NCBI RefSeq assembly: GCF_031426495.1
Contig: NZ_JANPLK010000063.1
Location: 1 to 64,000 of the forward strand
Reading direction: 5' to 3'
Origin: Gemmatimonas sp.
GTDB lineage: Bacteria; Gemmatimonadota; Gemmatimonadetes; Gemmatimonadales; Gemmatimonadaceae
Length of the DNA: 64,000 nt
A program made the translations under genes and the position numbers. A model generated the notes under the pieces. It did not search any database. It was not told the DNA's origin and saw nothing but the letters and a program-made list of their open reading frames with translations. Below, piece after piece: positions 8,468-15,695 of the stretch (the first letter of the stretch is position 1; each line of letters opens with the position of its first letter).

Positions 8468-8707
8468 ATGTCAGCGACCGTGCTGCGCGACGGCCCCTTC
8501 TGGCTGTTCTTCTTCTGTCGCGAGGAGGAGCGCACGCATGTCCACGTCGCCCATCCAGACGGTGAAGCGAAGTTCTGGCTTGAACCCCGAGTTGAGCTCG
8601 CAACGCAGACCGGCCTCTCATCGGCGCCGATTCGCAGTGCGCAGCACGTCGTCGAGCGGCATATAGAGGAGGTTCGTCATGCTTGGACCAGGCACTTCGG
8701 TCGCTGA
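8468..8707 (+). CDS. DUF4160 domain protein
   Basis: A 79-residue protein matching DUF4160 over its length: a start like TVLRDGPFWLFFF, the HVHV site preceded by acidic/basic residues (EEERTHVHV), then DGEAKFWLEP, and a C-terminal helix ending in a Trp/Phe-rich HAWTRHF. DUF4160 proteins are small and are regularly encoded with DUF2442 proteins; the pair has been suspected to be toxin-antitoxin-like, but no activity is established to my knowledge. The next gene starts inside this one (29-bp overlap), so the two are probably translated together. It is cargo between arm T and queG copy 3. Confidence 0.85.
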   Translation: MSATVLRDGPFWLFFFCREEERTHVHVAHPDGEAKFWLEPRVELATQTGLSSAPIRSAQHVVERHIEEVRHAWTRHFGR

Positions 8708-8936
8708 GGTTACACACGTCTCACGACACGGCTTCTGGCTACTGCTGGATGCCGAAGAGCTGCTCGTTCCGTTCACGTCCTTTCCGTGGTTTCGACAGGC
8801 CACGATCGACCAACTCGTGGACGTACAGTGGCCATCGGCGGATCACTTGTACTGGCCGCAACTCGACGTGGATCTGTCGGTCGCCTCCATTCGCAACCCG
8901 GACGACTTTCCGCTGATCGCGCGCGTCACGGCGTAG
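8679..8936 (+). CDS. DUF2442 domain protein
   Basis: An 85-residue protein with the DUF2442 layout: an N-terminal strand (VAEVTHVSRHGFWLLLD), a central PF..FPWF segment, and the WPSADHLYWPQLDVDLSV block near the C-terminus ('l.WP.lD.Dl.v' is the family's most conserved part). It overlaps the DUF4160 gene by 29 bp in another frame. DUF2442 proteins often act as the DNA-binding or antitoxin-like partner in predicted pairs. Function here is inferred from pairing only. Confidence 0.85.
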   Translation: MLGPGTSVAEVTHVSRHGFWLLLDAEELLVPFTSFPWFRQATIDQLVDVQWPSADHLYWPQLDVDLSVASIRNPDDFPLIARVTA

Positions 8937-9073
8937 TGCGGCACATCAGGCTTGGCGACGGGGACACCTACGACGAGCAGCCGATGGCCAACCTCAGCTC
9001 GGAAGCCATCGAAGAGAGCCGCATCCTCGCCTCCCTGGGGCGCGCTGACCATGACGACATCGGCGTGTGCGGA
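8937..9073 (+). other. Short region between DUF2442 and queG copy 3
   Basis: About 140 bp follow. One plus-strand frame continues as LGDGDTYDEQPMANLSSEAI, EESRILASLGR and a stop near 9097, which looks protein-like but has no start and matches nothing I recognise. It could be the tail of a gene truncated by the cassette end. Confidence 0.3.
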
Positions 9074-9478
9074 CTACCGCGCCTCGGAACTGCGTAGTCG
9101 CGCCATCGACCACGCCGCATGCTCGCGCACGATCTCGTGATCATGCACCAGCATCGCCTCGAGCACCGCGAGATTTTCGTCCGTTCCGACATTCCCCAGC
9201 ACCACGCACGCGTTCCGCTTGAGCATCCACAGCTTCGCGCGCGTGATCGCGCTGCCCTTGAACGCCGCCGCGTAATCCGCCGCGTCCATCAGAAAGATCT
9301 CGCGCGCCAGCGCCCGCGTGCCTTCGCGTGACCCCGCATCGAAAAACAGCTCGCGCGGACGGAACGCCGCTTCACGCAGCGCCGTCGCGAACGTCACGTT
9401 CCACGGACACACCTCCTGGGACATCTGTCGGCAAAACCGTTTTCTGGTCGAACTCCGGACAGGCTCTCTATCCCTCAA
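9074..9478 (-). pseudogene. queG 3'-end copy 3
   Basis: The frame encodes QEVCPWN and a full QueG C-terminal region very close to the intact gene (AAFRPRELFFDAGSREGTRA, then FKGSAITRAKLWMLKRNA), but with its own tail (MARLRSSEAR). The arm-encoded part upstream reads EPVRSSTRKRFCRQMS, as in copies 1 and 4. It is open to its stop and lacks the catalytic half. An expressed C-terminal HEAT-like protein is possible but unsupported. Confidence 0.85.
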
Positions 9479-9495
9479 GAATACAGAGGGTTAGC
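9419..9495 (-). repeat. 77-bp cassette arm 3
   Basis: The arm is 77 bp from the core to GTTAGC, with AAAACCGTTTT at 9433-9443, CTGTC (about 9425-9429) pairable with GACAG (about 9458-9462), and CCCTC (9472-9476) facing GAGGG (9486-9490). It is nearly identical to arm 1 apart from the terminal stem, where both sides have changed. Confidence 0.75.
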
Positions 9496-9629
9496 CGATG
9501 CGGTCTCCCGGATGTCGAGCATCCGCTTGGGCGATCAGCCCACGCAAAGCGGTCCGCCCATTTCACTCCGGGCAGAGAAGTCACAGGAATCACGTGGACG
9601 GATCTACCCGATGGAATGCTGGGGCACAC
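9496..9629. repeat. Cassette tail repeat, copy 2
   Basis: This is the counterpart of 828-959, about 80% similar and in the same position relative to its arm. Beyond it, 9630-9796 has no recognisable gene. Confidence 0.6.
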
Positions 9630-9796
9630 TGAGGTTCGTGAACTTGCGCCGCTGCGCGCAGTTCCTGGTGAACGCGATCCGCAGTCACACAGGGAACTCG
9701 TCCTCGTGACGAGCGATTACGGCGCACCTCAACGCGACTCTTTCGCGAAGTACACCTGTCGCGTTGGACGTGTAGAAGCACAGCCACCGACTCAGG

Positions 9797-10501
9797 TCAC
9801 TGGCTCATCGACTGACGAAGCTGCGCCTCACGTCGGAACGCATGCGGCGCCTTCCCCGTCCACCGCCGGAACGCGCGATGAAACGCACTCGGCTCCGAGA
9901 ACCCGAGCAGGAATCCCACCTGCCCGGCCGAGGTATGGGAGTTCGCGAGATGACTGATGGCGAGGTCACGGCGCAGTGCATCGACGAGCTGCTGGAACGA
10001 CGTGCCGTCGCTGCGCAGCACGCGCTGCAGGTTGCGCTCGCTCATCGCCAGTTCGCGCGCGACTTCGGAGAGCGTCGGCACCACGCCCTTCATTCGCGCG
10101 GCCACCACCTCCATCACGCGGCGGGATGGGGTTCCGTGGTGCTCGAGGCGTGCGAGCACTTCGTCGGCGTGTCGTTCGAAGACGGCGAGCAGCGCCGGGT
10201 TCGCCGAGAGGAGCGGTTCGCCGACATGTGCCAGCGGGATCATGAATCGGTACTCGCTCATGCCGAAGTGCACCGGCGCGCCTAGCAAGCGCTCGTACTC
10301 CGCCAACTCCTCGGGTTGTGGCGCCGGTTGCCGGAACCAGACGGCCGACGCCGTGAGCGGCTTGGCCGTGAGGCGGCCGAGTTCGCGCGCGAGTCCGCCC
10401 CACATGGTGTCCATCGCTTCGCGCGGTCGCCGCAACAGGTAATTGTCGGTCCCTTCGACGAAGGTGCAGCGGCAATACGCCGTTGTCGCCTCGCGTACCA
10501 C
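9797..10501 (-). CDS. AraC-family transcriptional regulator, probably 5'-truncated
   Basis: A 234-residue protein with a complete C-terminal AraC DNA-binding domain of two helix-turn-helix motifs (LSEVARELAMSERNLQRVLRSDGTSF, split around AMSERNLQR; second HTH AGQVGFLLGFSEPSAFHRAF followed by RRWTGKAPHAFR). The N-terminal part resembles the second half of the OruR-type arabinose-binding-like domain (FGMSEYRFMIPLAHVGEPL). Full-length members are about 330-340 residues, so roughly 100 N-terminal residues are missing. The best start is a GTG at 10501 inside the start region of the divergent DUF4386 gene. I suspect a deletion joined two truncated genes. Confidence 0.75.
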   Translation of the reverse strand: MVREATTAYCRCTFVEGTDNYLLRRPREAMDTMWGGLARELGRLTAKPLTASAVWFRQPAPQPEELAEYERLLGAPVHFGMSEYRFMIPLAHVGEPLLSANPALLAVFERHADEVLARLEHHGTPSRRVMEVVAARMKGVVPTLSEVARELAMSERNLQRVLRSDGTSFQQLVDALRRDLAISHLANSHTSAGQVGFLLGFSEPSAFHRAFRRWTGKAPHAFRREAQLRQSMSQ

Positions 10502-11181
10502 CTCGAGCCGCTCGCCTGGCCGGAGCGACGTACGTGGCCGCCAGCGTCGGCTTCCTTATCGTCTTCTCGTGGCTGGCCAGTCGCTTCGGCTATCCCGACG
10601 TGCTCGACCTCCCCGCCGCCGAAGTGCTTCCGCGCCTGCTGTCACTCGGTGGTGCTGGTCGTGCCGTCTGGGCGGTGTACGCCCTGCTGCCGTTGCTGCT
10701 GATTCCCGCGGCGGCCGGTGCGGTTGGTGCACTGAAGCGTGTCGACGGTCGCAGCGACGCCGCCGTGCGCATCGGTCTGCTGCTGCAAGTGTTCGCCGCA
10801 CTCTGCATGACGCTCGGTCTAGCGCGCTGGAGCACCGCGCAGTGGTCGCTCGCCACCAGTTGGCAGCTGGCCGATGCGGCACAGCGGGTCGGCCTGGCCG
10901 CGATGTTTGATGTCCTCAACGTGTTCCTCGGCAACGGCATCGGTGAGTTCGTGGGGGAGCTCACGCTCTACGGTTCATTCCTCGCGTTTGCGATCGCGCT
11001 CCATCACAACGGTGCGAAGAAGGTTGCCGCGCTGGGCGCTGTCACTGCGCTGGCTGGCTGGATCGGCATGTTCCGCAACATCACGCCCAGTGTGCAACTC
11101 GCGGCCGATGTGACGAACGTGCTGCTGCCGCTCTTCCTGATTGTCTTCGGTATCTCCCTACTTCGTGGCAAAGCCTCATGA
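10483..11181 (+). CDS. DUF4386 family membrane protein
   Basis: A 232-residue protein with about six membrane segments and the DUF4386 pattern: an Arg/Ala-rich start followed by RLAGATYVAASVGFLIVF, a second TM (AVWAVYALLPLLLIPAAA), and a C-terminal TM (LLPLFLIVFGISLLRGK). DUF4386 genes often neighbour AraC or TetR regulators; function is unknown. The start is uncertain: no ATG precedes the first TM, and the TTG at 10483 overlaps the divergent AraC gene by 19 bp, which is odd for a divergent pair and may reflect a rearranged junction. Its stop overlaps the next gene's ATG (ATGA at 11178). Confidence 0.75.
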   Translation: MSPRVPPRAARLAGATYVAASVGFLIVFSWLASRFGYPDVLDLPAAEVLPRLLSLGGAGRAVWAVYALLPLLLIPAAAGAVGALKRVDGRSDAAVRIGLLLQVFAALCMTLGLARWSTAQWSLATSWQLADAAQRVGLAAMFDVLNVFLGNGIGEFVGELTLYGSFLAFAIALHHNGAKKVAALGAVTALAGWIGMFRNITPSVQLAADVTNVLLPLFLIVFGISLLRGKAS

Positions 11182-11975
11182 GCACCAAGTCATTCCATGC
11201 GCGACTGTTCGCCTCGGTGCTCGCGCTCTGCGTCATCAGCAGCGCCGGTAACGCGCAACTCTCCGCCGCCGGTCGCGCGCGACTCGACTCGCTGCGCCAA
11301 ACACCTGAGATGGCCGGCACACTGATCTATCAAGGAACGGTGTTTGCACTGCGCGGCCCCGGGGCAGACACGCTGTTCCGGTATGAACGCCGCGTTCACA
11401 CCACTGCGTCCGGTATCTCGGTCACGCACGCCACGCGTGATCCGGCCGGAACCCTGATCATCGACGAGTCCGCGCAGCTGTCCGCTTCGTATGACTTCCA
11501 GCGCTTCGACGCGGCGAACGCTCAGGCTGGTATCAGCGGCTCGGTGGTCTCGAGTCGGGGCGGGCGTCATCTCGAGTACACGCTCAATGATAATGGCCGC
11601 GTGTCGACAGCCACCGAGGATGTACAGGATCCCGTAGTCACCGGGCCATCGGTGCATGGCTTCATTCGCCAGCACTGGAACGAACTGGCAACCGGCAGCA
11701 AGATCCGGGTGCGCATGGTCGTGCTCAACCGAAAGACGAGCTACGGCTTCGATCTACGCATGAAGAGCCAGGCGGATGGTCAGACGACGTTCAGTTCCAC
11801 GGAGAGCAGTGCGCTGGTGCGGCTGGTGATCAAGCCGCTGAATGTCACATTCGTGAACTCTGACCGCAGCCTCGTCCGGTACGAAGGACGTGTGCCGCCG
11901 ATGCAGAAGGTTGGCGGCAAACTGAAGGACCTCGATGCGCGCGTGGAGTACCGGATGGTGACGGCGTACCGGTGA
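11178..11975 (+). CDS. Secreted protein of unknown function
   Basis: A 265-residue protein with a signal peptide (FASVLALCVISSAGNAQ). The mature part is rich in beta strands: GTLIYQGTVFALRGPGADTL, YERRVHTTASGISVTHATRD, then RVRMVVLNRKTSYGFDLRMK and a late VRLVIKPLNVTFVNSDRSLVRYEGR. The last segment, in which a surface-like predicate 'r..G' follows a strand pair, resembles DUF3108- or lipoprotein-like beta-barrel sheets, but I do not recognise the family. It overlaps the DUF4386 gene by 4 bp (ATGA), so the two are probably one transcript. Confidence 0.75.
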   Translation: MSTKSFHARLFASVLALCVISSAGNAQLSAAGRARLDSLRQTPEMAGTLIYQGTVFALRGPGADTLFRYERRVHTTASGISVTHATRDPAGTLIIDESAQLSASYDFQRFDAANAQAGISGSVVSSRGGRHLEYTLNDNGRVSTATEDVQDPVVTGPSVHGFIRQHWNELATGSKIRVRMVVLNRKTSYGFDLRMKSQADGQTTFSSTESSALVRLVIKPLNVTFVNSDRSLVRYEGRVPPMQKVGGKLKDLDARVEYRMVTAYR

Positions 11976-12079
11976 GACTATTCGAGTACGGGACTGGAGG
12001 TGATGCGAACGGGTGCCGCATCTCGTAGCGCTGCTCTCAGTTCAACCCACAATCCAGGCTGTCTCAATGGAGAGACCAT

Positions 12080-12270
12080 GAAATCACTGAACCGCCCCGG
12101 GATTTGAGGAGGACTGGTGTGGTTGAGTTGACCCACGGCCTTTTGGGTCTGGTGAGTGTTGAGGTACCGCGACTCAAACTCCGCCGGCGGAAGACAGCGC
12201 AGCACGCGCTGCGCGACAAGCCCGTGTTCATCGTGCGCGGCACGGCCGACGCCATGCTCGGCATCCACCT
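12080..12270 (-). mobile_element. Remnant of an IS3-family element 3' end
   Basis: The minus strand encodes PPAEFESRYLN, a common ending of IS3 OrfB proteins ('sPaefE..y'), followed by about 130 bp and then a terminal-repeat-like sequence at 12088-12110 (TGAACCGCCCCGGG on the plus strand), typical of IS3/IS150-group ends. The catalytic part is absent and no second end is seen. The rest of 11976-12342 holds no gene I can support. Confidence 0.45.
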
Positions 12271-12342
12271 CGCGCGGTGGTCACGACGTGGCTTTCGCCT
12301 TCGCTCGACGTCGATGACAGATCTACGCCGCGTCGGTTCGCG

Positions 12343-12681
12343 TTAGGAGCCAAGCTGCGCCATCGCCCACGACGCACATTCCCGCACGACCTCATGCTCA
12401 TGCACCAGCATCGCCTCGAGCACCGCGAGATCCTCGTGAGTGCCGACATTCCCCAGCACCACACACGCGTTGCGCTTGAGCATCCACAACTTCGCCCGCT
12501 TGATCGAGCTGCCCTTGAACGCCGCGGCGTAATCCGCGGCGTCCATCATGAGAATCTCGCGCGCCAACGCACGCGTGCGCTCACGTGACCCCGCATCGAG
12601 AAACAGTTCGCGTGAGGCGAACGCCGGTTCACGCAACTCGCTCGTGAACGACACGTTCCAAGGGCACACCTCCTGGGACAT
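12343..12681 (-). pseudogene. queG 3'-end copy 4
   Basis: The frame encodes QEVCPWNVSFTSELREPAF and a complete QueG C-terminal region with a short tail (WAMAQLGS). The core Pro-Trp codons differ from the other copies by synonymous changes (CCT TGG versus CCG TGG), a sign that the segment evolved as functional coding DNA before it was cut off. The reading frame also remains open through the arm up to TAA in the arm's GCTAAC end. Confidence 0.85.
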
Positions 12682-12752
12682 CTGTCGGCAAAACCGTTTT
12701 CTGGTCGAACTCCGGACAGGCTCTCTAAGCCTTATAAATACAACGGGTTAGC
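12676..12752 (-). repeat. 77-bp cassette arm 4
   Basis: The arm is again 77 bp from core to GTTAGC. It has the AAAACCGTTTT palindrome at about 12690-12700 and CTGTC/GACAG pairing. On the minus strand its GCTAAC end touches the stop codon of the Fic gene: the TAG of fic (12754-12752) overlaps the first base of the arm. Confidence 0.75.
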
Positions 12753-14356
12753 TATCGGCGGCGACGATTCGCTGCGGGCGCACTGCCCTTCGCCGTGTCC
12801 GCCGCGTGCCTGATGTGCACGGCGAGGAACTCGCCGAGCGTCTCGATCTCACTCTCCACCTGCGCGCGCTCGAGCGCCTGAAAGTAGGGGCGCTTTTCGT
12901 CTGATCGGATGGTCACCCACGGGTAGCCGGCGTCGAGGAGCGCGTAGTTCATGAGCAGGCGCCCGAGGCGACCGTTGCCGTCGAGGAACGGATGAATGGT
13001 GACGAACTCCAACTGTGTGAGTACCGCGCGCGTGAGCGGACGGAGATCAGACTGCGCCACGAACGCGCTCAAACCGCCTATCAGACTTGGGACCTTGGCG
13101 TGCGCGGGCGGCGCGTGGCGCCAGCCGCCCGCGAGACCGACGTTGATGGAGCGCCAGCCGCGCAACTCGTCTTCAGTCACGATGCCGGCGTCCACCGACG
13201 GCCGAAAGAGTGCCACGTACAAGTCGAGGATGAGCGCCTCGTCGATCGTCGGCGCCGGCCGAGTGCGCACGAGGTCGATGACCATGTCGAAGGCCCGACT
13301 GTACCCCTGCACGGCCATGATGGCCCGCAGTTCCTCGTGACTGGAGGTCTCCGGGAGTGGGGTGCCGTTCACCACGGCGTCCGACACGTCCTTCGTGATG
13401 CGGTACCCTTCCATCGTGGTGTTGTGGTAGGCGTCGTATTGCTTCGCCTGGCGCGCATTGCCGATGAGTCGCGCGAGTGACAGCCCCGGGGGTGGGCCCA
13501 CCCGGAGCTCCAAGAGGCTGTCGAGCACGCCCCGGAATCGCTCAAGCGCCATGAGCTGCCGGTCCAGCCACGGCTGACCTGTGCCCCGGGGGAGTCCGGT
13601 CAGCGTAGCGGGCACGACGAGCCTTGTGCCGACGCCTGTCGCGGCGGCGGACGGCGGAAACGTGGAAATTGCTCCGACGGCTGCATCGATCTGTTTCGAA
13701 AGCCCGACGTTGCCGAGTCCCTTCGCGAGTTCGCCAAGGCGCGCGAGGACCAGGGGTCGCGGCCGCTCGGTCAGTGCTGCGTCGAGATCCGGCGTCCGAA
13801 GCACGAGGTGTCGGAGCCACGCGCTCGTGGGTTCCATTCCGAGCTCGAGCTCCGCGAGGTCGAGGGTCGTCAGAAGGCTGGCCGCCTTCAGGACGCTGAC
13901 GGCGGCACCTTGGGCCGCCACGTCGACGATCTGGGCCGTCGTGATCGATCCGGGTCGGAGATGCAAACGAAACTCGTCGAACAGCTCGATGGCGTAGCGA
14001 CTGGCGTTCGCGCTATGGATGGCCGGGAGCACTTTCGGCGGCGCGGTCTCGCCAAGGTGCAACTGGACCGCCGGAATACCCACGGCGGCGGCGGGGGCCC
14101 ATCGGCGCAGAAGCTCCGCGACGACGAGCCAGTAGTTTCGGAGGAAGATGCCCCGGTCGTCCGTTCGGTCGGGTTCGGTCAGGATCCAGACGCGCCGGTT
14201 TGCTACCTCGAGGATGAGGCGGTCGGCGCGGAGCAGGCGCGCGACGGCAGGCGCGGGCGATTCAGAACTGGGGACGACGTACCGATCGGCATCGACGCGT
14301 TCCTTCCACCATGCCAAGGCCCTTTCGCGCGGCGTGGTACGGGGGCGAGGGGGCAT
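12752..14356 (-). CDS. Fic family protein with N-terminal AbiEi-like region
   Basis: A 534-residue protein. The C-terminal Fic domain has the complete active-site loop HPFLDGNGRLGRLL (catalytic His, phosphate-binding Asp-Gly-Asn-Gly-Arg), so AMPylation or related transfer is plausible. About 150 residues before it, TTMEGYRIT sits where the inhibitory (S/T)xxxE(G/N) helix of class II Fic proteins lies, implying self-inhibition. The first 200 or so residues (LLRADRLILEVANRRVWIL, SITTAQIVDVAAQGAAVS) look like a winged-helix/AbiEi-type antitoxin region; this part is tentative. The stop codon abuts arm 4 and a promoter lies 40-70 bp upstream, so the gene fills its cassette. Confidence 0.9.
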   Translation of the reverse strand: MPPRPRTTPRERALAWWKERVDADRYVVPSSESPAPAVARLLRADRLILEVANRRVWILTEPDRTDDRGIFLRNYWLVVAELLRRWAPAAAVGIPAVQLHLGETAPPKVLPAIHSANASRYAIELFDEFRLHLRPGSITTAQIVDVAAQGAAVSVLKAASLLTTLDLAELELGMEPTSAWLRHLVLRTPDLDAALTERPRPLVLARLGELAKGLGNVGLSKQIDAAVGAISTFPPSAAATGVGTRLVVPATLTGLPRGTGQPWLDRQLMALERFRGVLDSLLELRVGPPPGLSLARLIGNARQAKQYDAYHNTTMEGYRITKDVSDAVVNGTPLPETSSHEELRAIMAVQGYSRAFDMVIDLVRTRPAPTIDEALILDLYVALFRPSVDAGIVTEDELRGWRSINVGLAGGWRHAPPAHAKVPSLIGGLSAFVAQSDLRPLTRAVLTQLEFVTIHPFLDGNGRLGRLLMNYALLDAGYPWVTIRSDEKRPYFQALERAQVESEIETLGEFLAVHIRHAADTAKGSAPAANRRRR

Positions 14357-14399
14357 TTTCGGGGTTGCTGGCTAAGGGACGAAGGCGATTGCGTTGATA

Positions 14400-14429
14400 A
14401 GTATGAGTGAAATGCGCTAGTTATGTCAA
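14400..14429 (-). promoter_or_regulatory. Candidate sigma-70 promoter of the Fic gene
   Basis: On the minus strand a perfect -35 (TTGACA, 14429-14424) and a -10-like CATACT (14405-14400) are 18 bp apart, ending 43 bp upstream of the Fic start. The surrounding 14357-14615 is lower in GC than its neighbours and otherwise holds no gene I can support. Confidence 0.5.
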
Positions 14430-14615
14430 GTGAAAAACGATAGAGGTGAAAGGTGTTTGGCAGTAAGCTTGCTCCGTCGAAACGCGATCACGGGAATGAC
14501 GATTGAGCACTCCGGATCGATCTTGACTCGGAAGCCCTCGACTGCCGAGCTGATTCCGAGTGCTACGCTATTGCCTCGCGGCAGAAGTCGTCGCGACGAG
14601 ACAGAGGCGAGCAGA

Positions 14616-15695
14616 CTAGAGTACGCGGTTCGGCTGCAACTGCGCCGTTGCCCACGCCGCATGTTCCCGCACGACCTCGTGCTGATGCGTGAGCATCGCC
14701 TCGAGCACCGCAAGATCCTCTGCCGTACCAACATTCCCCAGCACCACACACGCATTCCGCTTGAGCATCCACAACTTCGCCCGCTTGATCGCGCTGCCCT
14801 TGAACGCCGCCGCGTAATCCGCCGCGTCCATCATGAGTATCTCCCGCGCCAACGCCCGCGTGCCCTCACGTGATCCCGCATCGAGAAACATCTCGCGCGG
14901 ACGGAACGCCGCTTCACGCAACGCGGTCGTGAACGACACGTTCCACGGACACACCTCCTGACACACGTCGCACCCGTACAGCAAGCCACCGATCGCCTCG
15001 CGAAGGCTTTCCGGAATCGCCCCGCGCAGCTCGATCGTGAGATAACTGATACACTGCGTGGCATCGAGCACGCGGGGGCCGGTGAACGCCTGCGTGGGAC
15101 ACGCGTCGAGGCAACGCGTGCAACTCCCGCAGCGGTCGGCCTCGAAGGGCTCATCAACGACGAGGGCAACGTCCGACCCCAGCGCGAAAAACAGCGACGA
15201 CAAGAAGAAGAACGAACCCGCCGTCGGGTTGATCAGCATCGTGTTCTTGCCGAACCACCCGAGTCCCGCGCGCTGCGCGAGGTCGCGCTCCAGCACCGGC
15301 CCACTGTCCACGTACGGCCGCGCGTTCACCGGATGGCCGAGTTCCGCTTCCAGCCAATGGTGCAACGCTCGTGTCCGTTCGCGCAGCAGTTCATGGTAGT
15401 CGTCGCCACGCGCGTACCGCGCCACCGGCCCGCTGGGCGCACGGCCACCGTATTGGGTGGCCAGCACGATCGCGTGCGTCGCCCCCGCGTGCGGCCGGCG
15501 GGTATCGCGTCGTAGCTCGGCGCCCTCACCAGCGAGATAGCCCATCTCCCCCTGATGCCCGGCCTCGAGCCAGGTGTCGAACCGGGCCCGCGTGGCCGGC
15601 GTCCCGAGCGTGGTAATCCCGACCAGGTCAAAGCCGAGGCCGAAGGCCTGCGCTTTGAGACGCCGCGTGAAATCCGCTGCGCCGTTCGTGCCCAT
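14616..15695 (-). CDS. queG: Epoxyqueuosine reductase QueG (intact)
   Basis: A 359-residue cytosolic enzyme that reduces epoxyqueuosine to queuosine in tRNA, using cobalamin and two [4Fe-4S] clusters. The N-terminal half has the RYARGDDYH block and the GPVLERDLAQRAGLGWFGKN segment typical of the family. Cluster cysteines are in CGSCTRCLDACP and CDVCQEVCP. The C-terminal HEAT-like part ends in HEVVREHAAWA. ATG 15695 was chosen because it overlaps the upstream gene's stop (TAATG) and fits the usual family N-terminus. The join at the QEVCPWN codons is the boundary shared with all partial copies, so its 3' third may itself have been imported with the Fic cassette. Confidence 0.93.
   Translation of the reverse strand: MGTNGAADFTRRLKAQAFGLGFDLVGITTLGTPATRARFDTWLEAGHQGEMGYLAGEGAELRRDTRRPHAGATHAIVLATQYGGRAPSGPVARYARGDDYHELLRERTRALHHWLEAELGHPVNARPYVDSGPVLERDLAQRAGLGWFGKNTMLINPTAGSFFFLSSLFFALGSDVALVVDEPFEADRCGSCTRCLDACPTQAFTGPRVLDATQCISYLTIELRGAIPESLREAIGGLLYGCDVCQEVCPWNVSFTTALREAAFRPREMFLDAGSREGTRALAREILMMDAADYAAAFKGSAIKRAKLWMLKRNACVVLGNVGTAEDLAVLEAMLTHQHEVVREHAAWATAQLQPNRVL

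Larger units (their letters stand above)
406..15695 (-). mobile_element. Putative queG-targeted cassette array
   Basis: One intact queG and five additional queG 3' ends, all in the same orientation, are spaced through 15 kb with different genes between them. All extra copies begin at the same place in queG (the QEVCPWN codons) and switch there to a 77-bp arm that ends in GTTAGC. The simplest reading is repeated insertion of circular cassettes at one site inside queG, each cassette made of a queG 3' end, cargo and an arm, so that each insertion rebuilds the gene. Phage 21 and e14 do the same to icd in E. coli. No recombinase gene is visible, so mobilisation in trans or loss of the enzyme has to be assumed. 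Confidence 0.6.

Noticed and set aside
406..12681. queG partial copies as simple tandem gene duplications
   Set aside because: All start at the same codon, all carry a non-queG 77-bp arm there, and they differ like orthologs. Duplication by chance would not give the same break and arm each time.
751..12752. Arms as classical integron attC sites
   Set aside because: They end in GTTAGC and have inverted repeats, but the opposite strand end reads NGCTAAC, not RYYYAAC; the third R of GTTRRRY is C; there is no matching second R box near the core; and a 330-345 bp queG part follows each arm. No intI is present.
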